Positions 1 to 9,663 of a DNA stretch of 64,000 nucleotides are shown here, one piece after another. A program made the position numbers and the translations under genes. Each line of letters opens with the position of its first letter. The first letter of the stretch is position 1. This DNA is from Diphasiastrum complanatum. Its lineage: Eukaryota > Streptophyta > Lycopodiopsida > Lycopodiales > Lycopodiaceae. The notes beneath the pieces are model-generated. The model made no database searches. It worked only from the letters and a program-made list of their open reading frames with translations, and was not told where the DNA came from. Location: assembly GCA_029204225.1 (NCBI GenBank), contig MU832255.1, forward strand, positions 1-64,000, given 5' to 3'.

Positions 1-589
1 AATAGTGGTAAGGCTTCTTGGAACTCTTGTATGTAGGCGTATGACGGCCTACTACCCATCTGCATGGTGGCAAAATCCCGCCAATGCCAAAGTCATCTAG
101 GACCAGCAGGAAAGCCATTTGCATCCTAAGTGGTAGGGGTACCAGCCCTATCCTTCAGATCTTGCCACCATGTGTACGCCTTTCCGCGTAGGAAATAAGG
201 GTAAGTAGCGATCTTCATGCTGTTAGGCGAATCGTGCATGGAAAAATGACTATTCCATTGATCCAGCCATGAAAGCACAACATCAAGATGCTGATCCTTC
301 TTTTCTCCCAAAAAGAATTCCGGGTTGAACATGGGGTACAGGACGACGGACCGCAAGTGGGTTGAATAACACCACTCTTGCTCAGCCGTGACATGCCTAG
401 ACTGCATTTCCAAGATTTGGTTCTAAAGGGAGTTTAAAGCTTGTACAAGTTGTGCCGTATCTAGCTCAGGAGGAGGGGGTGGTGAAGACGGTCCTTCACT
501 CGAGGGCATAGTGGGGTCCATGGATCACTATGGTAAGTTCGAAGGAAAAAATGGCAAGAGTTTGGCTACAAATTGGCTATGATACCAAA
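1..589 (-). mobile_element. LTR retroelement 5' end (PBS, leader, gag), runs off the left edge
   Basis: The reverse complement of 575-587 reads TGGTATCATAGCC, one mismatch from the primer site that pairs with initiator-methionine tRNA. It lies next to a TGTTAG boundary at 590, so the 5' LTR lies to the right (from 590) and the internal region runs left off the window. The right end of the LTR could not be fixed; it must stop before the SYT exon at 960, and no target duplication was found. The element lies just upstream of the SYT exons, in the opposite orientation. Confidence 0.6.
126..413 (-). pseudogene. Retrotransposon gag N-terminal fragment
   Basis: A 95-codon open frame with gag-like features: a DVVLSWLDQWNSHF-type helix segment and the motif YFLRGKAYTWWQDLKD, close to the conserved 'L.G.A..WW..L' block of plant retrotransposon gag proteins (Retrotrans_gag family). 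It lies 160 bp downstream of the primer site on the same strand, where gag is expected. The frame stops at 126 and no CCHC knuckle or pol is visible before the window edge, so it is partial or broken. Ty3/gypsy or copia origin is not decided. Confidence 0.55.
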
Positions 590-959
590 TGTTAGAATTC
601 CCATCGTTGAATCTGGTCATTGCTAAGACACAATCAGGTGACGAATGCTACGTTACCGCCCATCAATAGAGGTTCATCCACCTCTCCCCTGTGCACTGGA
701 GCCATAGACCACCATCAAGCTAGCTCGGATCTCCGAGAGACAGACACGTTTGTGTTTAAGTTTATGGACCTTTCCGTGTGGTTAACTGATTCACATCATT
801 TACAGGCTATTTTGCTGAGTTCACTGGTTAGTAGTCTTTGTCATACAATGCTTTTTTGATCACGTATAAGACAATTTACATGCTGTGATGGCATTGCAAT
901 ACTTTAGTGGGAACATTGTTGTTTGATGATCATGGCTTTTGTGGTATCTAATTTTGCAG

Positions 960-3289
960 CCTCATATAGATTTTGGGCTTAAACTAATTGGTGGTGATTT
1001 GATGGCTATTCCTGGACTGTACGCTTTTGTGCAGGTAAGACCTCTTTCTGTTTTTTCAGCTATTCTCCAAATTGTCATCTCCTAATGTTGGATGGTTTCA
1101 TACGTTGAAGTCTGAGGATTGTACATGTCAAAAGTAAAATTCACGAGTGATCAGTTTTTCTAAACTTCATATCAGGAAACAATCAAGGACCAGGTATCAG
1201 CAATGTATTTGTGGCCTAAGACATTGGAGATAAGCATCATAGATGCTCCGAGCGTGAAGCAGCCTGTTGGCATGTTACATGTCACAGTTGTGCGTGCAGC
1301 TAACCTGAATAAAAAAGATCTGTTGGGAAAGTCTGACCCCTATGTGAAGCTTACACTTGGTGAAGGAACACTTGGACGAAGGAAGACAACCACTAAAATG
1401 TCTAACCTTAATCCAGAATGGAATGAGAGTTTTAATCTGCCTGTGCAAGATCCAGAAACCCAAGTACTGGAGATTCATGTCTATGATTGGGAAAAGGTTT
1501 GTATGAGATTTTGCAGAGTTATACACCTTATCGCCCTGTCAGATGAAATATCAACACATCAATCTCATGCCCACAGTTTTGTAACGATAGTGATTGATAT
1601 TTGGTCTGAAACTGCATCAGCCACTTTCTCTCTCACTTACAAGAGCTTGTTGCCTTCATTGCAGGTAGGGTCCCATGACAGGCTGGGCATGCAGGTTGTT
1701 CCGTTAAAAGATTTAATTCCTGGGGAGACCAAAACTTTGACATTGAAGTTGCTTAAGAACATAGATGCCAACGATCCTGTAAATCTTAAGTCTCGAGGAA
1801 CTCTTACATTGGAAGCAACATTCAAACCATTTAAAGAAGAGTTAGTTGGTGCAGATGAAAATGAGGCCTTGGAGAGAGCTCCAGATGGAACCCCCCCTGA
1901 AGGAGGCCTCTTAGTTGTTACTATTCACGAAGCCGAAGATCTGGAGGGCAAGCATCATACCAATCCTTTTGTTAAGCTAGTATTTCGAGGAGAGAAAAGG
2001 AAAACCAAGGTAACACTATTATTCTGTCTTGCAAAGGAGTAGAATCACATAGGGCTTGTATTCTCTGACAGCAGCAATTTTAGCTGTTTTGATGGTACCG
2101 CATTAAGGAGTTGTGAGCAAATTAGAAGGCATGTACTTCTGGCTTGAAAGCACTTGTTCTTTTGGGTAAAAGGAGTATTAATCTTGTCTATAATAAATGT
2201 GAGGAAGCTGTTTTGATGTGCCTTCTCTTTTCTGCACTCTGCAGCCTGTGAAGAAAAATAGAGATCCAAGATGGGGCGAATATTTTGAATTTGTGTTGAA
2301 TGAGCCACCTATCAATGACCGACTACATCTTGAGGTCATAAGCAAGAACATGGGCTTTGGTGTTTATTTTAGGGTAAGAACTTCATTCTAATGGATTTTG
2401 CCTCTCTCTCTCTCTCTCTCTCTGAATGGCTTTATCAGAAGAGAAGGCCTTCATTTCGAGATCTTCAATAGGGTTCGAAGAGTGTTATCATGCCCTCCCA
2501 TCCTATGAATAGTTTTTAGCATAGCTTCTGTGATATGTGAAGCAAAAACTGTGATTGAAAATGTCTTGAAACTGTTTTTGTTCAAAGGAGGTGTTAGTTT
2601 TTTCTTACTTCCATCTACTATGAGAAAGCATTAATGCTATCGATGGATACTGGAAACCTCATACTGGTAGTGCCTATTATCTTCAGGCTTGAAGCTTTAT
2701 GTCTTAGCACTGACAATTGTTTTTCGAAATGCTGAAAGTAATCCAGCCCTTTGTTTATTGATAATCTCACTTACTATTTCAAGTAGGACAGCTGTTCATT
2801 CTGGTGCCTGTCTTTTTAGAAACCTGGAGTTCTTAAGAATGTTTAGCGACCACATTTCTTTTCTGGCATTTCAAAGAGTCAGGTTTTAGGTGAATAAGGT
2901 CCAAAGCTTCAGCATAGAGAAAGTATGGGCTTGTTATAAATTGTTGCTTCAATGCTCAAAACTCCATTTCATGGTGCTCCTTTTTGGGAATCTGTATCAG
3001 TAAAGAGTTCAATGAATGTACAATATATTGCAAGTATATCTGGAGTTTGTGTTATATGTCACATAGTTATGTAGCCCACGATTGTCTTGTTGAAGGATCA
3101 TTAATTGCTCTCTCAAATAGAGAAACTCCTCTTTACCTGATATTATCAAATTGTAAAGAATTGGTTGTATAAGGGTTGATGATTTGAACGGAGACTCACC
3201 TGTCTCGATGCCCAAGTCCTTCAAACGTCTTAGCTACAACTTAATGCTTGATTTGTCGCTGGCTACTTGTCAGTCTACTCCTGGGGTGT

Positions 3290-3359
<70 letters not shown>

Positions 3360-4310
3360 CTATATTAATGTCTTTTAGATGCCAAAAAGGCATATAAGAC
3401 GAAATACATGTCAAGTGTGTATAATGAAAACTACAGGAGCGTAAAAAGACGTCTCCGAAACCATAAATGTGTATAGAAAAACTAGAACTAAGGGAAAAAC
3501 CCTGGAATAAAAGCATATAGACATAAGTAGAAAAGTAATGCCGCTGAAAAACATCATCAGATCCTGTGGAAGAAAGAGGTGATACGGGCAATCCAAACAA
3601 GTATATATGGAGTGGATTGCTGTCATTGTCGTCGACATGGATGTCGAGTATGTGATCTATGGTATGGGTAAAGAGTATCATACTAGTAGTAGTGGTAGAT
3701 TAAGGTATATGGCTGCCCATTAGTGAATATGTATGACAATTAAAAATGACTAATAGGAAGTGCTTAAAGGGTCAAGAAACAAGCAATAATGAATTTAGAA
3801 AGCTTGGAATCATCACCAAATGTAGCTGTCATTCAAGCGATCAAGCCTTAAGCTAGTATGACATTAACTCTCATATGATGGTAGGCACATGAACCGAGTA
3901 CAACATGAAAGCTCTCAACGAGAAGCTTCAAATCACATAGAAAATTCAAATTGGACAAATGTAGAATAACTTCCAAATTAGAATGGCCTCTTGCATTTAT
4001 AGTGGTCCTTCGGAGGGTTTGTATCAGTGATGACCGTAGAAATCAAAACTCTTATTCTCACTTACATGTTCAAAGGGAAATGCTGGTAGATGTCATGTGG
4101 ATTGTTTATGTATTTTGAGGTCGTTTTGAAAAGTCTTCTTTCATTACAGCATCGATTGATGGCTGCCGTTTGTTCTTGCAGGAACCTTTAGGCTATGTTG
4201 ATATCAGTTTGTCAGATGTGGTAAATAACAAGCGCATCAATGAGAAGTATCAGCTGATTGATTCAAAGAATGGGAAATTGCTCGTAGAACTTCAGTGGAA
4301 ACCAAGCTAA
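960..4310 (+). CDS. SYT: Plant synaptotagmin (SYT1/SYT2-like), 3' five exons
   Basis: Plant SYTs are ER-plasma-membrane contact-site tethers with an N-terminal membrane anchor, a lipid-carrying SMP domain and two C2 domains that bind anionic lipids, C2A with calcium. Exons, all GT-AG and phase 0 or frame-consistent: 960-1034 (end of SMP, PHIDFGLKLIGGDLMAIPG), 1176-1496, 1665-2009, 2245-2373 and 4182-4310 (stop TAA 4308-4310). C2A has the calcium-loop aspartates (KKDLLGKSDPYVKL, then NPEWNE and VYDWEK). C2B has AEDLEGKHHTNPFVKL, lacking the second loop aspartate as in plant SYT1. The end, LIDSKNGKLLVELQW, is the family C-terminus. The anchor and most of the SMP domain are not in the window; the sequence upstream is an inserted retroelement. 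The visible exons carry no stops or frameshifts. Whether the gene is whole depends on the sequence to the left. Confidence 0.9.
2402..2423. repeat. (CT)11 microsatellite in SYT intron
   Basis: A short CT run 28 bp after the donor site of the last SYT intron. Confidence 0.95.
3293..3359. repeat. (GA)n microsatellite in SYT intron
   Basis: About 67 bp of almost perfect GA inside the 1,808-bp last intron (2374-4181). The rest of that intron shows no gene; short frames in it are not coding. Confidence 0.95.
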
Positions 4311-5436
4311 ATCATCCATTTTGCAAGCAAAAAAGGTCAGCGTGTAAACTACTGTGGTAAAAAATTCTGGCTGTACGTAATTTGCTGAATTTCTGTTCAA
4401 CCAAGAACCATCATGTGACGAGTATGAAGTGTGACATGGGTGTGAACTAGAGGAATCAACTGGAAGGTAATAACCAGAGGAGCCGACTGCTTGGATTCAT
4501 GGGTAATCGCTTTCTTAGGAGAAGCTGAATGAAAAGTAATTGCACGGTTTATCTGACAGCTGTGCTGTTTACAGTTTTAGACGCACATGCGCCCCCCACT
4601 GTAAATCATATAAGCCTGTATTGTATTGATTTCTGGCCTAAGACATCGTAACTGGACTCTGTAAGGTTGAAGATTGAATGCCTCCTTTGTTATGTGGGGT
4701 ACTCTCCTAGGCATAAGGTATATGCTCTATTGATTTGTCATTGCCCATTCAGTGAATCCCTTTGCATTAGATAAAAAGTTGGAGAATTACTTTTAAAATT
4801 GTCTCCGTTTGCAAGCTGCTGGTAGTCTCTTGTGTCTCTGAATGTTTTCCCCCTACATTTGTGAACTAGCTGTTGATATTTCATGGTTGATGTGCAAGGA
4901 TGAGAGTCGTAAGTGACTACCATCAGTTGACTATTGTATTACTCAGCTAATTTAGATTGATTAAATTGTTGCGAGTAAATCATGGGCAAAATAGCAATTG
5001 CAGTAATATGGAGTCCAAAGCTACATGATGATGTGTCCATGAAAAGTTGAATCATACCTGGCCTTTCATGTTCCAGAAAGAGTTCAGGAGGATTTCACTG
5101 GTTTAACTGAATGCATGAAGTCAAGGCTTGGGAAAAACATATTATTTGTACTATATATCATGTCAGTTCAAATTTACTTGTTCACTCAATAACCCATATT
5201 TTACGATTGTAGATTTTGATATTATCGACTCTTTCATATAATCATTAATGACCATTTTAAGGTTCTACATTAAAATTTGTCATTATGTTACATTTGCTGG
5301 AATTATATGCCTTGTGCTCATGAGCGATGGTAGCAAAGAATGTAGCATTAGTTTTGCAACCATGATTGAAAATGCACTCCAGTCCTTAATGTGCTCGTTT
5401 TATCTTTAAAGCAGATGTTGATAATATGGGGGGGTC
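4311..5436. other. SYT 3' UTR and flank
   Basis: The sequence after the SYT stop is AT-rich, with no coding frame that resembles a known protein. The first few hundred bases are probably 3' UTR; no clear cleavage site could be fixed. Confidence 0.5.
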
Positions 5437-5444
5437 CTTGAGGC

Positions 5445-5827
5445 TAGTGTTTCACTGAATCACAATTCGATTCAGTTCAAATTGCGATTCCGATTTGAAT
5501 CGGAATCGGCCGATTTAAACCGTCGAATCGGCTGACCTCTGAATTTGTTTTTGAACTGGACCCCACTACAGCAGCCCAAGCGGCGAGGGGTCCCATTTTT
5601 CATTTTGCAATTTGGAATCTTTTATGCTTATAAATTTTCTGGTTCAATTATGCTATCTATAGACTATTATGAATAATGCATTATGCAACTATGTTTTTGG
5701 CTTTTCTAAAAGTTTCAGTTTTGAAACCCTAAAATCGATTCGCTGATTCAAAAATCCTAGGACCAATTCAAATAGGCCAATTCAGCCGATTCCGATTCGA
5801 CCGATTCCAAATAGTAAGGAAACTGTA
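5445..5827. mobile_element. hAT-like MITE, 383 bp, 8-bp target duplication
   Basis: The segment starts TAGTGTTTCA and ends with GGAAACTGTA, whose reverse complement is TACAGTTTCC, so the ends form short imperfect terminal inverted repeats. Both sides are flanked by the 8-bp duplication CTTGAGGC (5437-5444 and 5828-5835). Eight-base duplications and TA/CA-GTTTC ends are typical of hAT transposons. The interior contains further inverted copies of a GATTCGGAATCGG-type motif and no reading frame, so it is non-autonomous. Confidence 0.75.
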
Positions 5828-6501
5828 CTTGAGGCCCTCTAGAGACTTGGATTGTCAGCATAATCTAATAGGTTGAAGTGTCAAGCCAAGTCTAAAATCA
5901 CAATAATAACATGGTAAGTGGGAGGACAATCTCTTGGCCCTCCGGCGTTATGGGATTATCATCTTTGGGCCCAGGTTCTCAAGTGCTAGAAGTTTTGAGG
6001 GCCAAAATTTTCCACTGTGTACAAACCATTTGGAGTTTCAAATTAACCACATTAATTTAGTTGGAGAACGTGGAGTTTCAAAAAATTTGAAATTTTCGTA
6101 ATATAGCTCATTAAAATTGAATTTTTTTCTTAATAACACTATAATTGGCGTAGGAGGCAGCCTACAAGCATGACATGTTATCCATATTATAATATGTTAT
6201 CACCAAAATAAATTCATTTTCTGCCCAAATGCTTTTTCATTTTTGCCCACACTATTCTTGATGCTTAACCATTTTATGTACATTATAGTTTGTCATTAAA
6301 AATGGTATAACTTTTAAATTGTAGCTTGTGAAGAATTTTAGATCATTAAGATCCAAAATGTGTCCGTTGATCTTTGGTAAAAAAGTCAACACACTCTACA
6401 ACATTGCCAATGTAAAAAAATCAGCATCTACTCAATGAAAGAGATTTTAACTCAATAAGAACTTGATCAAACATCAAATATATAAAAACAATGAAAATTT
6501 T

Positions 6502-6650
6502 GTCCGTACAATAATAGTACCCTATTGTACTTCCCACGTGTGGATTCAAAAATAACAAAATATGGGCATTTTATACACAAGATTACAAGATATCGTCAAG
6601 ATAGTCCATCAATGGATAGATGAATCCAAGAGAACTCATGTATAAGCATG

Positions 6651-6706
<56 letters not shown>

Positions 6707-7005
6707 AGATCTCTTTTTCCACGAGTTGACATCCTTTAATAGCAAGTCCATGTCTCATTAATAAAGTTTCGTCCGTACAATAACAGTACTCTATTGTACT
6801 TCTCACGTGGAGATTTAAAAATAACAAAATATGAGCATTTTACACACAAGATTGCAAGATATCATCAAGATAGTGCACCAATGGATAGATGAACCCAAGA
6901 GAACTCATGTATAAGCATGAAATGAGAGAGAGAGAGAGAGATCTCTTTTTCCACGAGTTTAGATCATTTTATAATAGGTCCATACCTCATTAATAAATAT
7001 TTGGT
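6502..7005. repeat. Tandem duplication of about 250 bp, each copy with a GA microsatellite
   Basis: Two direct copies (6502-6770 and 6771-about 7005) each start GTCCGTACAATAA and contain TAACAAAATATG, TCAAGATAGT, AACTCATGTATAAGCATGAA, a GA run and ATCTCTTTTTCCACGAGTT. The GA tract is about 47 bp in the first copy (6654-6700) and about 18 bp in the second (6924-6941). Other differences are scattered substitutions. Confidence 0.85.
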
Positions 7006-7028
7006 TTTCTTCCATAACAAAAATCCTA

Positions 7029-7217
7029 TCAATATCTAGCTCTCTTCTTGTACTTTTGTACTTTTTGAAGGACTTGAGGCTCCTCTTCAATCCCAAGTAC
7101 AATGTCCATCACATCTTTGAGTATCAAGATGGACTCCATCCTCAACTTCCATATTGAATAATTGGAAGTAGACAATCTCTCACTTGGTTCCAGCAAGTAT
7201 GAACCCATTGAGGCCAT
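7029..7217 (-). pseudogene. Copia gag N-terminal fragment
   Basis: The 62-codon frame starts MASMGSYLLEPSERLSTSNY followed by SIWKLRMESIL, a typical Ty1/copia gag start (a short leader, then 'L...NY..W...M...L'). It is clearly related to the gag start at 33276-33509. Nothing recognisable follows, so it is a fragment. Confidence 0.6.
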
Positions 7218-7912
7218 GAAAAGTGGAGATAAACAAAAGTGATGGAAAAAAATGTTGTCTCTCTCACTATAAGATCCAATAATGGTGTGCTACCATCTCC
7301 TATGCAAGATCTTGCAAGAAATTGTGAGATGATTCTCACTAGCTATATCAATCTCTCCAAAACTAGATCTACTTCACATCAAATGATGGAAAATGGGCAA
7401 AGTTAGGATCAACCACTATTAGCACGTGTGAAATACACTAAGAAACCAAATTTGACTCAAATACAATGATATTGCACGAAACAAAATGGCTAAGATCTCA
7501 AAACAATGCCTAGATCACATATAGATGAGATTGGTAAGCATTCAACTATGGTTTGGGATCAAACAAGCAATCTTTTGACCAAACCAAATGTGTCCACACA
7601 GGCCTAGGTGCCCTACCTAACCCTCTTTTGATTGGCTCAACCAAATGAAATGAAATTGATTGCATCATAAACTAGACAAAAATAGCTTTAAAACAAGCTA
7701 TCTAGCAAGATTTTTGGATCAAACATAGAAGAGAACTCTCAATCTAAAAATGGATGTTCCTCACACGTGTATGAGCACCTGATTCCGTATAGTACCAGGT
7801 CAGACTCAATCAATGCCCTATTGATCCAAAATTGAACAAGATAGCTAGGAAAATGGATCTTGACAATTTTTAGCTCAATATTGGTACAAATGTAGCAAAC
7901 TAGTTGACTAAA

Positions 7913-8548
7913 CTAGTTGAATCTTTCACAACATTCACTTTGTACATGTTCCAAAGATGTCTCCTTTGCTTGAACCTTTTTCCTCACAAAGTGATGAAAA
8001 ATCTCAATGTGTTTGGATCTTGCATGGAAGATTGGATTTGTTGCAAATTGAGGAGTTGAAATGTTGTCATTATGGATGATTGGTACATCCTTTGGATCCA
8101 CAATCTTTAGCTCCACCAATAATCTCTTGATCCAAAGCACTTCTTTGGTTGTTGTAGTAAGTGCTTTGTACTCGGCCTCTGTTAAAAAGAGAGAGATTGT
8201 TTCTTGCTTGTTTGATAGCCAAGAAACTACTCCATCACCAATGAAGGTTGCATATGCACTTGTTGATCTCATATCTCTCTTGTCACCTGCAAAATCTGAA
8301 TCACTATAGGCATGCAAGTCAATTACATCTCCTCCATAGAGAATACCAAAGTCTAGTGTACACGAGATGTATCTCAAGATCCTTTTAGCTTTCTTCCAAT
8401 GATTGTTCAATGGATCTTGCATGTGTTGACTCAATCTACATACACTAAAGGTAAGATCAGGCCTAGTAATAGTTATCCACATTAAAGAGCCTATAAGTTG
8501 TCTATACAAAGTGATTTTCATTTTACTATTTTTGAGTTCGACGAACAT
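7913..8548 (-). pseudogene. Ty1/copia reverse transcriptase end and RNase H fragment
   Basis: The 211-codon frame carries YRQLIGSLMW, TRPDLTFSVCRLSQ, AKRILRYISCTLDFGILY, the RNase H start AYSDSDFAGDKRDMRSTSAY and TEAEYKALTTTTKEVLWIKR, then IFHARSKHIEIFHHFVR. This is the C-terminal part of copia pol in the usual order. The RT catalytic core, integrase, protease and gag are absent upstream on this strand; the sequence changes character at about 8525-8548, probably where another element was inserted. It ends inside the last RNase H block. Confidence 0.85.
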
Positions 8549-9054
8549 TCATTCTATCCGGATCATAGAAAATCTCTATTTTTACCCTCGCCAAACTACA
8601 GAAACTGTGTTTTTATGTGTCAGAAACCTTCACCAATTCTACTCTAGCTTTATCTGTGTCAGATTTTCAGTCAGAGAGTTCGGCGAAGGTTATTTCCATA
8701 GAATTTGTCAGAAAAGTCTGATAAGATGGTTTTTTTTTTTTTTACAAAAATAGCACTACTGAACCTTCACTGAGTCAACCTTCGCCCAAGGAACCTTCGC
8801 CAGTTATATTTTTTGGTTTTGATTTTCCAGATCAAGTCTATATAAAATTTTGAGTCAAATATGATACAGTCTGATTTTGATTCTAAGAACTTTTCATTTT
8901 TGAGAAGTATCGAACTATTGATCTTAGGAATCTTTTTCATGTTATAAGAATCTGATTCTTGTCAAGTGGAAGAGATCTAGTAGATTTAATCTGAGATAGT
9001 TTTGATTGAAAATCTAGATCCAATCTCATTTTTTTCTTGATTTAATTTGTAAAG

Positions 9055-9340
9055 ATGGCTGCCCTTGGAGGTGCTCCTCAAGAAGTCAATCCAATCATTG
9101 TTAGGAGAGCACCCCGTTTGGATCTACCCAAGTACAATGGATTAACAGATCCAGTTAGATTTCTCCAAATCTATTCTGAATCTTGTGAAGTCTATGGCGA
9201 AGTTTTTCTCCAAGATAAACTTAAGCTTTTTCCAATGGCTTTAACAGACGCATCACAAGATTGGTACTATAATCAAGATGAAACTGAGCGTACAGATTGG
9301 GAGACTGTCAAACGAGCCCTTACATTAAAGGAGTTCCAAG
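9055..9340 (+). pseudogene. Retrotransposon gag-like fragment
   Basis: Starts MAALGGAPQEVNPI and continues with LDLPKYNGLTDPVRFLQIY, KLKLFPMALTDASQDWYYN and DWETVKRAL, matching the conserved helices of the Retrotrans_gag family ('F.G..DP..FL', 'LK...F...L...A..WY', 'W..V...'). The homology stops near 9340, although the frame stays open to 9432. The 500 bp upstream may be LTR or leader; it has repeated CCTTCGCC motifs but no LTR partner was found. Confidence 0.6.
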
Positions 9341-9663
9341 GCCCAAAAGGGTTGTCACGTAAGAGAGAAAATCGTCGAATTTTAAAACTTCGACCGAGTT
9401 TTTGGTCTGCCCACACAACTCCGATGACTTGACCTCACTAGTAACGTATGTAGTTAACTGGAAGTTGGGTAGCCGCAACACGTGGGGTCCATATTTCAAG
9501 ATTTTATTTTCTACCATTAACTAACAAATGCAAATCGTATTGCACATCAAAGTTTCTTTCCATCTACTCATAGCGTTCACAACAAAGGAAAACAGTCTTA
9601 TCGATCTGAACTCCACTGTCGAGAAAAAATCTGAAAGGATCCACCTTACTAGCTCACCAAAGG

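Noticed and set aside
800-860. A small SYT exon (GCTATTTTGCTGAGTTCACTG between AG and GT)
   Set aside because: Its translation does not match the expected SMP residues, and AG/GT pairs are common by chance.
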